Positions 1 through 5,936 of a stretch of 8,122 bases of DNA are shown here, piece by piece. Origin of the DNA: Deltaproteobacteria bacterium. Its GTDB lineage: Bacteria; Desulfobacterota_D; UBA1144; Nemesobacterales; N074bin48. The notes under the pieces are model-generated. The model worked only from the letters and a program-made list of their open reading frames with translations, was not told where the DNA came from and made no database searches. Where the stretch lies: NCBI GenBank assembly GCA_004356685.1, contig SMWS01000034.1, positions 1 to 8,122 on the forward strand. The letters are read 5' to 3'. Position numbers and translations under genes: made by a program. Position 1 is the stretch's first letter; each line of letters opens with the position of its first letter.

Positions 1-2
1 CT

Positions 3-62
3 ACTGTAATAGTTTTTGACGGAACCTGGAATGAAGAATCTTTTTGCATAATTGGAAGTTAA
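3..62 (+). other. Possible 3' tail of a plus-strand CDS at the window edge
   Basis: One plus-strand frame is open from the window edge and ends in TAA at 60-62, reading TVIVFDGTWNEESFCIIGS. If real, it would be the last residues of a gene converging on the zinc-finger gene that stops at 65. The minus strand of the same stretch also has an open frame, starting at ATG 49-47 (MQKDSSFQVP...) and running off the edge, but it has no Shine-Dalgarno sequence. The stretch is too short to choose between them or to assign a family. Confidence 0.15.
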
Positions 63-64
63 TA

Positions 65-418
65 TTAATTCTCACCCGACCTTGCACAATCAATACAAAG
101 AAGCACAGTTGGATCAAACTCTAGACGTTTTGGATTAATTTCTAACCCGCAGTGAGTGCAAGAACCAAATTCATCTTCTTCAATTCGTTTTATAGCTGAT
201 TGCACGCGGTGCATTTTGATTTCTCTTCTTCTTTTAGTCTCCACAGCCATTGCCTGTGACTGTATTGCATCCATTCTTGACAGGCGGCCAACTTTTGATT
301 GATCCAGCTCCACTGTTTTAGTAGCCTCTTTGCCGGTTTGGTTTTCTTTAAGAAGCCCCTGCCATAGATCAGTCAGCTTGTCTCTATAATAATTTATATC
401 AATTTGTTCCTCGCTCAT
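65..418 (-). CDS. TraR/DksA-family C4 zinc-finger protein
   Basis: This is a 117-residue member of the TraR/DksA family. These proteins enter the RNA polymerase secondary channel and modulate transcription initiation, often with ppGpp. Seen: an N-terminal helical part (about residues 5-80) that would form the coiled coil, then a C4 zinc finger made of C87-x2-C90 and C108-x2-C111. The segment VELDQSKVGRLSRMDAI (37-53) is typical of the short TraR/DksA-like proteins. It does not show the DxxDxA tip of classical E. coli DksA, so ppGpp synergy cannot be assumed. Length is short, as for this subgroup. The gene begins 9 bp after the tautomerase stop, so the two are probably co-transcribed; its likely Shine-Dalgarno (AAGGAAAG, weak and about 13 nt away) lies inside the end of that gene. 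Family assignment is firm; target promoters are unknown. Confidence 0.9.
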   Translation of the reverse strand: MSEEQIDINYYRDKLTDLWQGLLKENQTGKEATKTVELDQSKVGRLSRMDAIQSQAMAVETKRRREIKMHRVQSAIKRIEEDEFGSCTHCGLEINPKRLEFDPTVLLCIDCARSGEN

Positions 419-427
419 TTTACAATC

Positions 428-631
428 TTACTTTCCTTGCTTTCTTCTTTCGCTAACCTGCTGTCCTGCGATTCCCCAGTTATCGGTATCCACTTCATCT
501 ATTACTACAACAGTAGTAGCAGGGTTCTTACCCAAAACTTCCTGCAAGAGCTTAGTTGCCCCCTCTATCAACTTTGCCTTTTGTTCTTTAGTTGCTCCTT
601 CTTTTGTAATCTTAATATTTACATAAGGCAT
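428..631 (-). CDS. Tautomerase-superfamily (4-oxalocrotonate tautomerase-like) small protein
   Basis: This 67-residue protein starts Met-Pro, and removal of Met would expose the N-terminal proline that acts as catalytic base in the 4-oxalocrotonate tautomerase superfamily. Further matches are the EQKAKLIEGATKLLQEVLG helix and NWGIAG, which aligns with HFGIGG (Phe50 region) of classical 4-OT. The two substrate-binding arginines of 4-OT (Arg11 and Arg39) appear replaced, by Ala and Val in my hand alignment. Activity on 2-hydroxymuconate is therefore doubtful, and no catechol meta-cleavage genes are nearby. It lies 61 bp downstream of PPK2 and 9 bp upstream of the zinc-finger gene, so it is probably the middle gene of a three-gene unit. 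AAGGAG at 637-642 sits 5 nt before the ATG and supports this start. The superfamily is confident; the substrate is unknown. Confidence 0.87.
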   Translation of the reverse strand: MPYVNIKITKEGATKEQKAKLIEGATKLLQEVLGKNPATTVVVIDEVDTDNWGIAGQQVSERRKQGK

Positions 632-636
632 ACTAG

Positions 637-642
637 CTCCTT
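637..642 (-). promoter_or_regulatory. Shine-Dalgarno of the tautomerase gene
   Basis: AAGGAG on the minus strand, 5 nt before the ATG at 631-629. It fixes the start that gives the Met-Pro N-terminus needed for a tautomerase. Confidence 0.75.
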
Positions 643-658
643 ACAATCTAATGATTGT
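643..658 (-). repeat. Perfect 6-bp inverted repeat abutting the tautomerase Shine-Dalgarno
   Basis: ACAATC (643-648) and GATTGT (653-658) flank a 4-nt centre, TAAT. The repeat directly adjoins the Shine-Dalgarno at 637-642. It could be a small operator or a weak mRNA hairpin that affects translation of the tautomerase and the following zinc-finger gene. In AT-rich DNA an element of this size can also arise by chance. Confidence 0.3.
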
Positions 659-681
659 TAACTTAGATAGTTTAATCTTTG

Positions 682-695
682 TAACTGTTCAGTTA
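682..695. repeat. Small palindrome overlapping the PPK2 stop codon
   Basis: TAACTG-TT-CAGTTA has 6-bp arms and includes the PPK2 stop codon (693-695). The 2-nt loop is too tight for a normal hairpin and no T-run follows on the minus strand. It is therefore not a convincing terminator, and read-through into the tautomerase gene is likely. Confidence 0.25.
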
Positions 696-1523
696 TTTCC
701 TTCCCGCAAGCTGCTTGAGAGTTTCATGCTGAAGCGAATTTAATTCCTCAAAAAGCACGCCATCTATCTCAACACTGTATTGATTGGATACATCAACACC
801 GGTCAATGGAACAAATTTCCTGTTCCCATATAGTCTTACTACATATAACATGCAATTGAGGCGGGCTTCAATTTTAGAGTTTGAATTTACAGTAATCCAC
901 GGAGACTTATTTGAAGAAGTATGCTGAAACATCTGGTTTTTATATTTGGTATACTTCTCCCACTTTTTCCGGGCATGAATATCATTTTTAGAAAATTTCC
1001 AGAATTTCAGAGGGTCGGCTAAACGTTCGTGGAATCTAACCAATTGCTGATCAATATCGACTGATAAATAAAATTTTGCCAATTTTAGTCCATCTTTTAT
1101 TAATTTATGCTCCCAATGCAGCACTTTTTGCATAAAATATTCATACTGCTTTTGACTGCAATATCCCATAGTCGGTTCTATCAGGGCACGGTTATACCAG
1201 GAACGGTCAAAAAACACTATTTCTCCTTTTTTGGGAAGAAGTTTTTTATAACGATGAAACCACGACCTTGATTCTTTGTGAGTTGGAATGCCCAATTCTA
1301 CAATACGGTAGTATTTAGGCATTAACTTTTCAGTAAAACGAAGTATTGTAGAGCCTTTTCCCGCAGCATCCCGCCCATCAAAAATAATGCACATTCTCTT
1401 GCCTTTATTTACTATATCCTGTTGAATATTTAAAAGCTCTAACTGCAGGCGCCGCTTTTCAATATGGTAATCTTTCAGATTTATACCTTTATACGGGTTT
1501 TCTAGGTTAATATTTTTTTTCAT
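693..1523 (-). CDS. ppk2: PPK2-family polyphosphate kinase
   Basis: This 276-residue single-domain protein belongs to the polyphosphate kinase 2 family, which transfers phosphate between inorganic polyphosphate and nucleotides (GDP, ADP or AMP depending on subclass). Seen: Walker A in FDGRDAAGKGST (48-59), followed by RFTEKLMP. The Walker B region is EIVFFDRSWYNR (101-112), with the conserved Asp106 and Arg107. The next part, MGYCSQKQYEYF (119-130), begins the lid region. FHERLADPLKFWKFS is the typical PPK2 segment before the C-terminal helices. Length fits one-domain PPK2 enzymes. I cannot tell the nucleotide preference from sequence alone. It is first in a minus-strand run with the tautomerase and TraR/DksA genes, linking polyphosphate metabolism and transcription control in one possible stress operon. 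No good Shine-Dalgarno precedes the ATG; the upstream 140 bp are AT-rich. Confidence 0.93.
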   Translation of the reverse strand: MKKNINLENPYKGINLKDYHIEKRRLQLELLNIQQDIVNKGKRMCIIFDGRDAAGKGSTILRFTEKLMPKYYRIVELGIPTHKESRSWFHRYKKLLPKKGEIVFFDRSWYNRALIEPTMGYCSQKQYEYFMQKVLHWEHKLIKDGLKLAKFYLSVDIDQQLVRFHERLADPLKFWKFSKNDIHARKKWEKYTKYKNQMFQHTSSNKSPWITVNSNSKIEARLNCMLYVVRLYGNRKFVPLTGVDVSNQYSVEIDGVLFEELNSLQHETLKQLAGRK

Positions 1524-1663
1524 TATAAATTAAATGTTTCTGTCTTTACTCAAAGTTATTATAACAAGGAAATTATTAAGATTTTATGAAAAAATCATCA
1601 ATAAAATTATAGCTAATTATAATATGACTTATCTTGTAAACAAAATTTATAAATAATCGGAAT

Positions 1664-1885
1664 ATGAAAAAATATGATCTTGCAATAGTAGGAGGTAGTT
1701 TTAGCGGTCTTGCCTGCGCTAATTCAGCATCTGTAAGGGGATTAAATACTGTTGTTTTTGATAAAAAAAAGGCCGCGGAATCTTCTACTCAGAGCACTGG
1801 AATTTTCGTAAAAGAAATACACAATCCTATATTATCCTGCCTAGAAATTTGGGCAGTTCTTTCAGTATTATTAGACTGTTTTTAA
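1664..1885 (+). pseudogene. Truncated FAD-dependent oxidoreductase (N-terminal remnant)
   Basis: The first ~52 codons are a recognisable FAD/NAD(P)-binding Rossmann start: KKYDLAIVGGSFSGLACA (2-19, a GxGxxG-like dinucleotide fold with GGSFSG), then the second strand with VVFDKK, then QSTGIFVKEI. Related flavoproteins of the geranylgeranyl-reductase-like type run to several hundred residues. Here similarity stops near residue 52 (about base 1820). The remaining ~21 codons look random and overlap, on the opposite strand, the 3' end of the response-regulator/reductase fusion. No continuation is visible in other plus frames over the next ~70 bp. I read it as a gene cut by a deletion or rearrangement, with a breakpoint between about 1815 and 1870. 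A translated 73-residue peptide would hold only part of an FAD site and is unlikely to be functional. No strong Shine-Dalgarno precedes the ATG. Confidence 0.75.
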
Positions 1886-1898
1886 ATATTGATGAACG
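1827..1898 (-). other. Frameshifted C-terminal tail of the fusion flavoprotein
   Basis: After ...GQGSIAVSY (residue 544) the annotated frame continues RSSIFKNSLIILKELPKFLGRII. Skipping one base, G at 1898 (C on the minus strand), instead reads VHQYLKTV and then TAA at 1873-1871. VHQYL directly after GSIAVS is what the end of this reductase family normally looks like. A single-base insertion therefore seems to have replaced about 8 native residues with ~23 foreign ones, borrowed from DNA next to the oxidoreductase remnant. The catalytic motifs are unaffected; a sequencing error is possible. Confidence 0.7.
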
Positions 1899-3530
1899 AT
1901 AACTGACAGCAATTGATCCTTGACCTACTGCTGAAGCTACTCGTCTGACTACGCCATGACTTAAATCGCCAGCCGCAAATATTCCAGGAACACTCGTTTC
2001 CATTAAATATGGATCGCGTTTTAATCGCCAATTTTTTGGGCGCTTTTCATTCTGAATTAAATCAGGCCCTGTTAGGATAAAGCCTGCTTCACTTAACTCT
2101 ATAACGCCTCGAACAAGGTCGGTATGAGGAGCCGCACCAATAAATAAAAACATGGCTGGTGTTTTTATAGTATCTGTTTTTCCTGTTTCACTATTTTTAA
2201 TTGTAATGCTTTGTAATCTGTCTTTTCCATGAACTTCGATAACCTCGGTCTTAGATAATATTTCAATATTAGAAGTGCTATTTATTTGCTCAATAAGATA
2301 ATGCGACATGCTTTTTGAAAGACTGCTTCTTACCAGCATTGTCACTTTGCTTGCATATCCTGAAAAAAACATAGCACCCTGACCTGCTGAGTTTGCTCCT
2401 CCTACTATAAATACGTGCTGATCCCTGTAGTGTTGTGCTTCAGTTAAAGCTGCTCCGTAATAGACTCCGGCACCTATGAGAGGTTCGATACCCGGCAGAT
2501 CAAGTTGGAGAAGAGATACGCCGGTGGCCAATATAATCGCTTTACAGCTCAGCTGTGTTCCATCCTTTAATTTTACATACTTGTAAGGTTCCCTTACGCT
2601 TATTTTAGTAACTTCCTGGGCAGTTAATATTTCAGCACCCAGCCGTGTAGCCTGTACAGTAGCCCTCCTAGCCAGATCTGCACCGCTCAGTCCCTTGGGA
2701 AACCCTAAATAATTCTCTATAAGAGAACTTGTACCAGCTTGGCCCCCGGTTGTTTCCATATCTATAAGAAGTGTTTTCAGACCTTCAGACGAACCATACA
2801 CTGCTCCAGCCAGCCCTGCCGGACCAGCACCAACAATAATCAAATCATAAAAGGGTTGAGCAGCCCGAGTTTTTAGGCCAACTTTATCCGCCAGCTCTGT
2901 TATATCAGGATTTATCAGTACACTACCATCAGGAAAAAATATCACAGGTAATTGATTATTCTCATTCGTTACTGATTCAACTAGCAATTTTGCTTCTTCC
3001 ATTAACTCTATATTCAACCATTGATAAGGTATCTGGCTCCTTGCAAGAAAATCCTTCACCTTATGGCAGCTCGATGACCATTGCGTCCCGGCAACCCTGA
3101 TACCGTCGTAAGGTAGCTGAGCGCTTGCCTGCCAGTCGCTGAGAAGATCATCCAGTATAGGATAAAAATTTTGCTCCGGTGGATCCCATGGCTTCATAAG
3201 ATAATAATCAAGGCCCACATCATTTATCGCTGATATTGCTGCATCTGTATCGGCATAGGCTGTAAGTAAAACTTTGCGGGCATCTGGATAAAATTTCATA
3301 GCCTCTGATAAAAACTCTGTACCGCCCATATTGGGCATTCGCTGGTCAGCTAAAAATAGTGCTATGGGAGTGTTGCGTTGTTTAAGTTGATGGACCGTTT
3401 CTAAGGCCTGTGGCCCGGAACTATTTTTTATTATTTGATAGTCTTTTCTATAATGCTTTCTTAAATCGCGTTCAATAGCATCACTAACCTGTGGTTCGTC
3501 ATCTACGGTAACAATAACTGGTTTAGACAT
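1827..3530 (-). CDS. Receiver–glutaredoxin-like–thioredoxin-reductase-like fusion flavoprotein
   Basis: A 567-residue three-part protein. Residues 1-130 form a response-regulator receiver: acidic pair D10-D11, phospho-acceptor D62 in FLADQRMP, T90, and K113 in LMKPWDPP. Residues ~143-220 resemble a glutaredoxin fold (GTQWSSSCHKVKDFL, then LPVIFFPDGSVL), with Ser152 where the first Cys of CxxC would be. Residues ~228 to the end are a thioredoxin-reductase-like flavoprotein: FAD motif VGAGPAGLAG (233-242), NADPH motif VGGANSAGQGA (376-386) and the C-terminal FAD motif FAAGDLSHGVVRRVASAVGQGS (518-539, described by its ends FAAGD and AVGQGS). The usual CxxC before the NADPH motif is replaced by VYYGAALTEA, so it is not a classical thioredoxin reductase. 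AGGAG lies 9 nt before the ATG. It is downstream of a histidine kinase, its likely phosphodonor. The last ~23 residues appear frameshifted. Confidence 0.93.
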   Translation of the reverse strand: MSKPVIVTVDDEPQVSDAIERDLRKHYRKDYQIIKNSSGPQALETVHQLKQRNTPIALFLADQRMPNMGGTEFLSEAMKFYPDARKVLLTAYADTDAAISAINDVGLDYYLMKPWDPPEQNFYPILDDLLSDWQASAQLPYDGIRVAGTQWSSSCHKVKDFLARSQIPYQWLNIELMEEAKLLVESVTNENNQLPVIFFPDGSVLINPDITELADKVGLKTRAAQPFYDLIIVGAGPAGLAGAVYGSSEGLKTLLIDMETTGGQAGTSSLIENYLGFPKGLSGADLARRATVQATRLGAEILTAQEVTKISVREPYKYVKLKDGTQLSCKAIILATGVSLLQLDLPGIEPLIGAGVYYGAALTEAQHYRDQHVFIVGGANSAGQGAMFFSGYASKVTMLVRSSLSKSMSHYLIEQINSTSNIEILSKTEVIEVHGKDRLQSITIKNSETGKTDTIKTPAMFLFIGAAPHTDLVRGVIELSEAGFILTGPDLIQNEKRPKNWRLKRDPYLMETSVPGIFAAGDLSHGVVRRVASAVGQGSIAVSYRSSIFKNSLIILKELPKFLGRII

Positions 3531-3539
3531 AATAAATAA

Positions 3540-3544
3540 CTCCT
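3540..3544 (-). promoter_or_regulatory. Shine-Dalgarno of the fusion flavoprotein
   Basis: AGGAG on the minus strand, 9 nt before the ATG at 3530-3528. It supports the start that leaves the receiver domain complete (MSKPVIVTVDDE). Confidence 0.7.
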
Positions 3545-3636
3545 AAATTAGCTGAACAGGGGGAGCTAATGTTGCTGTAATTTGATTCAAATTGGGTTTA
3601 GAGTTTATTACACTGCTAGCGATCAAAGAGTTGATT

Positions 3637-3666
3637 TATAAATTCTAATTACCCCTGATTTTTCAA
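3637..3666 (-). promoter_or_regulatory. Possible sigma70-type promoter for the fusion flavoprotein
   Basis: The 229-bp spacer 3531-3759 between the kinase and the fusion gene is AT-rich and holds no gene. On the minus strand TTGAAA (3666-3661) and TTTATA (3642-3637) are separated by 18 bp. They could form a promoter about 107 bp before the ATG and let the flavoprotein be expressed apart from the kinase. Such matches are common in DNA this AT-rich. Confidence 0.22.
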
Positions 3667-3759
3667 TATTTATGTTATCTTTAATTTATTAATATGTCTA
3701 AAAACTGATTAGTAAATTATTAAAAATATACATAGCCAATATAATTCAATATAGATAGA

Positions 3760-5904
3760 TTATTCTATCGGTAAACGTATATAAAATGTTGTTCCTTCCG
3801 AACTGGACTTAAAATCAATTTCTCCCCCGCAGCGCGCAGTAATAATACGCCGCACCACATCGAGACCAAGCCCAGTACCCTCTCCGACTTGCTTTGTTGT
3901 AAAGAAAGGGTCAAAAATTTTTGATTGTATTTCTTCAGGTATACCCGGCCCGGAGTCAGAAATTTCTACTGTAACATGGTTATTATCCTTATACGTCTTA
4001 ATGTTTAGAGTACCCTTTTCACCCATAGCCGAGACAGCATTATCAATTAAATTAGTCCATACCTGATTAAGTTCACTTCCCCCAGTAAGTACTTTGGGTA
4101 ATTGTTTATCGTAATCACGTTTTACCTCAATACCACGTCTGAGCTTATGCCCAAGTATTATAAGTGTATCTTCCAACCCCCGATGAACGTCCACATATTG
4201 TTCTTTTGCCCTGTCCATATGGGAGTATGACTTAACCACACCAACAAGCTCCGACATCCTCTGTGTGCTGTGTACAACGGTACCCGCAAGTTCCCTCGTA
4301 TCCAGATTCTTACACAACCATACCAATATTTTGTCTAATGGAACATCGGGCAGTGTTTCTGAAATTTCTTGCAGATCATTGTTATCGATTCTAATCTTAA
4401 CAAGAATTGGGGCTATATCCCATCCATCTTCAATACCGTGGGATTCGAGCCAGTCCTGCAGTTCATTCTCTAAATCGCTTGCCTCGAGTGGGGATAAATC
4501 TAGGGGTTCAGAAGTACGCTTTATAAATTCTTTATAATATTTTATCAAATGGTCCCACATCTCGGGTTTAATCCCCGATCTTGCAAGCTCTATGGTACTG
4601 GATTGTAATTCATCAAAACCTTCAATAAGCTGGCTAGCGGCCCTGCCTGCTGCCGCCGCGGGATTATTCAGTTCATGTGCGAGTCCTGCTGATAACTTAC
4701 CCAGTGCGGCCATCTTTTCAGATTGACGTAGTTCTTCTTCAACCCTGCGACGCTGTTCTATATTAACAAATGTAACAACGCATCCCTCCAGCTTTCCATC
4801 CCTTTCTATAGGATATGACCAGTACTCGGCTGGAAATGGGTTCCCGTCTGAACTAAACATAACTTCATCGTCTACATGAGTGCCTTCGTTGTTATGAAAT
4901 GCCTGGTATATGCGGCACTCTTCTACGGGGTAAGGGTCTCCGTTAGGACGTGTATGATGGACGAGATTGTGCATATGTTGTCCAATGAGTTCTGAATCAT
5001 TTTTAAAGCCGAGTAACTTTACACAAGCCGGGTTTGCAAATGTGCAGTTTCCTTCCATATTAACTGCGTATATACCTTCGCCTGTGGAGTCGAGTAATAA
5101 ACGAACCATTCCTTCGGCTTCTTTCTGTTTTGTAATATCAGCACCAAACACAAATACTAAATCGGCTTCAAAATCACGGCGGTGTGTAAATATATAATCT
5201 TTTTGTGCTATTCTCGCTTCTAGTACAAACCCTTCTTTATTTTTCAGTATACTCTTCCATGTCTTCTTACTGATACCAGGACACAAGTCTATCCAGCAAC
5301 ATCCAACTAATTCTTCCCCGAACACATGTTTGGCTGCATTATTAGCCATAAGTACAGTTCCTTTGTTGTCTAATCGTATAGTTGAACCCGGGTTCATTTC
5401 GGGAAATCGTGCAATTTCTGCAATTTTAGCAGATTGATCAGCCAGAAGTTGCTCATTTCGTCTGCGCTCACTAATATCAGTAAAGGTTACAACACATCCC
5501 ATAAGTTGTTGTTCCCTAACTATAGGGTACGACCAGTATTCTGCGGGAAATGGGTTGCCGTCGGCACAAAACATTACCTCGTCATCCACGTGTGTGCCTT
5601 CATGATTACGAAAAGCCTGATATATTTGACATTGTTCTACGGGATAAGGATCCCCATTAGGACGAGTATGGTGAACAAGATTATGCATATGCTTACCTAA
5701 AAGAACGTGTTCATTTTCAAAGCCAAGCAGCTTTGCACACGCTGGGTTTGCAAATATACAGTTACCTTCCAGATCAACTGCGTATACACCTTCACCTGTG
5801 GAGTTTATTAAAAGACGAAGCATTTCGTCGCTACATCCAAAACTATCTTTACCTTCTGTTTGAATTTGTTGTGTATTTTTATTTTTGCTCAACTGATCAA
5901 ACAC
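3760..5904 (-). CDS. Soluble PAS–PAS–PAS sensor histidine kinase
   Basis: A 714-residue kinase with no membrane segment or signal peptide, so it is cytosolic. PAS1 (~27-149) and PAS3 (~265-387) are near copies; a divergent PAS2 lies between (~165-262). The phosphorylation helix carries H410 in LAHELNNPAAAAGRAA. An unusual ~105-residue helical stretch (~431-535) precedes the second helix (TQRMSELVGVVKSYSHMD). The ATP-binding domain shows the N box (NQVWTNLIDNA, 613-623), G1 (DSGPGIP, 650-656), F box (FDPFFTTK) and G2 (GEGTGLGL, 674-681). It lacks a receiver of its own. The receiver of the next gene downstream is the natural target. It follows the UBP zinc-finger gene by 32 bp. The first in-frame start is GTG at 5904, but the Shine-Dalgarno GAGGGG overlaps it; TTG at 5892-5890 is a better-spaced alternative. 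The signal sensed is unknown. Confidence 0.93.
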   Translation of the reverse strand: MFDQLSKNKNTQQIQTEGKDSFGCSDEMLRLLINSTGEGVYAVDLEGNCIFANPACAKLLGFENEHVLLGKHMHNLVHHTRPNGDPYPVEQCQIYQAFRNHEGTHVDDEVMFCADGNPFPAEYWSYPIVREQQLMGCVVTFTDISERRRNEQLLADQSAKIAEIARFPEMNPGSTIRLDNKGTVLMANNAAKHVFGEELVGCCWIDLCPGISKKTWKSILKNKEGFVLEARIAQKDYIFTHRRDFEADLVFVFGADITKQKEAEGMVRLLLDSTGEGIYAVNMEGNCTFANPACVKLLGFKNDSELIGQHMHNLVHHTRPNGDPYPVEECRIYQAFHNNEGTHVDDEVMFSSDGNPFPAEYWSYPIERDGKLEGCVVTFVNIEQRRRVEEELRQSEKMAALGKLSAGLAHELNNPAAAAGRAASQLIEGFDELQSSTIELARSGIKPEMWDHLIKYYKEFIKRTSEPLDLSPLEASDLENELQDWLESHGIEDGWDIAPILVKIRIDNNDLQEISETLPDVPLDKILVWLCKNLDTRELAGTVVHSTQRMSELVGVVKSYSHMDRAKEQYVDVHRGLEDTLIILGHKLRRGIEVKRDYDKQLPKVLTGGSELNQVWTNLIDNAVSAMGEKGTLNIKTYKDNNHVTVEISDSGPGIPEEIQSKIFDPFFTTKQVGEGTGLGLDVVRRIITARCGGEIDFKSSSEGTTFYIRLPIE
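4744..5103 (-). repeat. Second copy (PAS3) of the duplicated PAS domain
   Basis: Kinase residues 268-387 align without gaps to residues 30-149 at a constant offset of 238 residues (714 bp). By hand count 92 of 120 residues are identical (~77%). Both copies keep the core HMHNLVHHTRPNGDPYPVE, a following Cys, GTHVDDEVMF and GNPFPAEYWSYPI. The partner copy is at 5458-5817. Confidence 0.9.
5458..5817 (-). repeat. First copy (PAS1) of the duplicated PAS domain
   Basis: Kinase residues 30-149, the partner of the copy at 4744-5103. The strongest conservation is in the His-rich loop (H72, H74, H78, H79) and C92, and in VDDEVMF. The weakest is in the N-terminal linker and the strand before GCVVTF. 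Confidence 0.9.
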
Positions 5905-5930
5905 CCCTCAATAATCTATTAATTAGATTA
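5904..5930 (-). promoter_or_regulatory. Inverted repeat plus start-overlapping Shine-Dalgarno before the kinase
   Basis: In the short gap after the UBP gene, TAATCTA (5912-5918) and TAGATTA (5924-5930) form a perfect 7-bp inverted repeat with a 5-nt centre. Just downstream on the minus strand is GAGGGG (5909-5904), whose last G is also the first base of the GTG start. A stop codon (TGA) lies two codons upstream in frame. The spacing argues for initiation at the TTG of residue 5 (5892-5890), 11 nt from the Shine-Dalgarno, or for poor translation from GTG. Confidence 0.4.
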
Positions 5931-5936
5931 AAATAA

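Noticed and set aside
404..661. Plus-strand open frame across the tautomerase gene
   Set aside because: It is antisense to the clear tautomerase coding sequence, with low-complexity Ser/Leu/Cys content and no family resemblance.
682..695. TAACTGTTCAGTTA palindrome as a terminator for PPK2
   Set aside because: The 2-nt loop and lack of a following T-run on the minus strand make termination unlikely.
4265..5936. Several plus-strand open frames within the kinase
   Set aside because: They are antisense shadows of a well-supported kinase gene; none has a ribosome binding site or recognisable motif.
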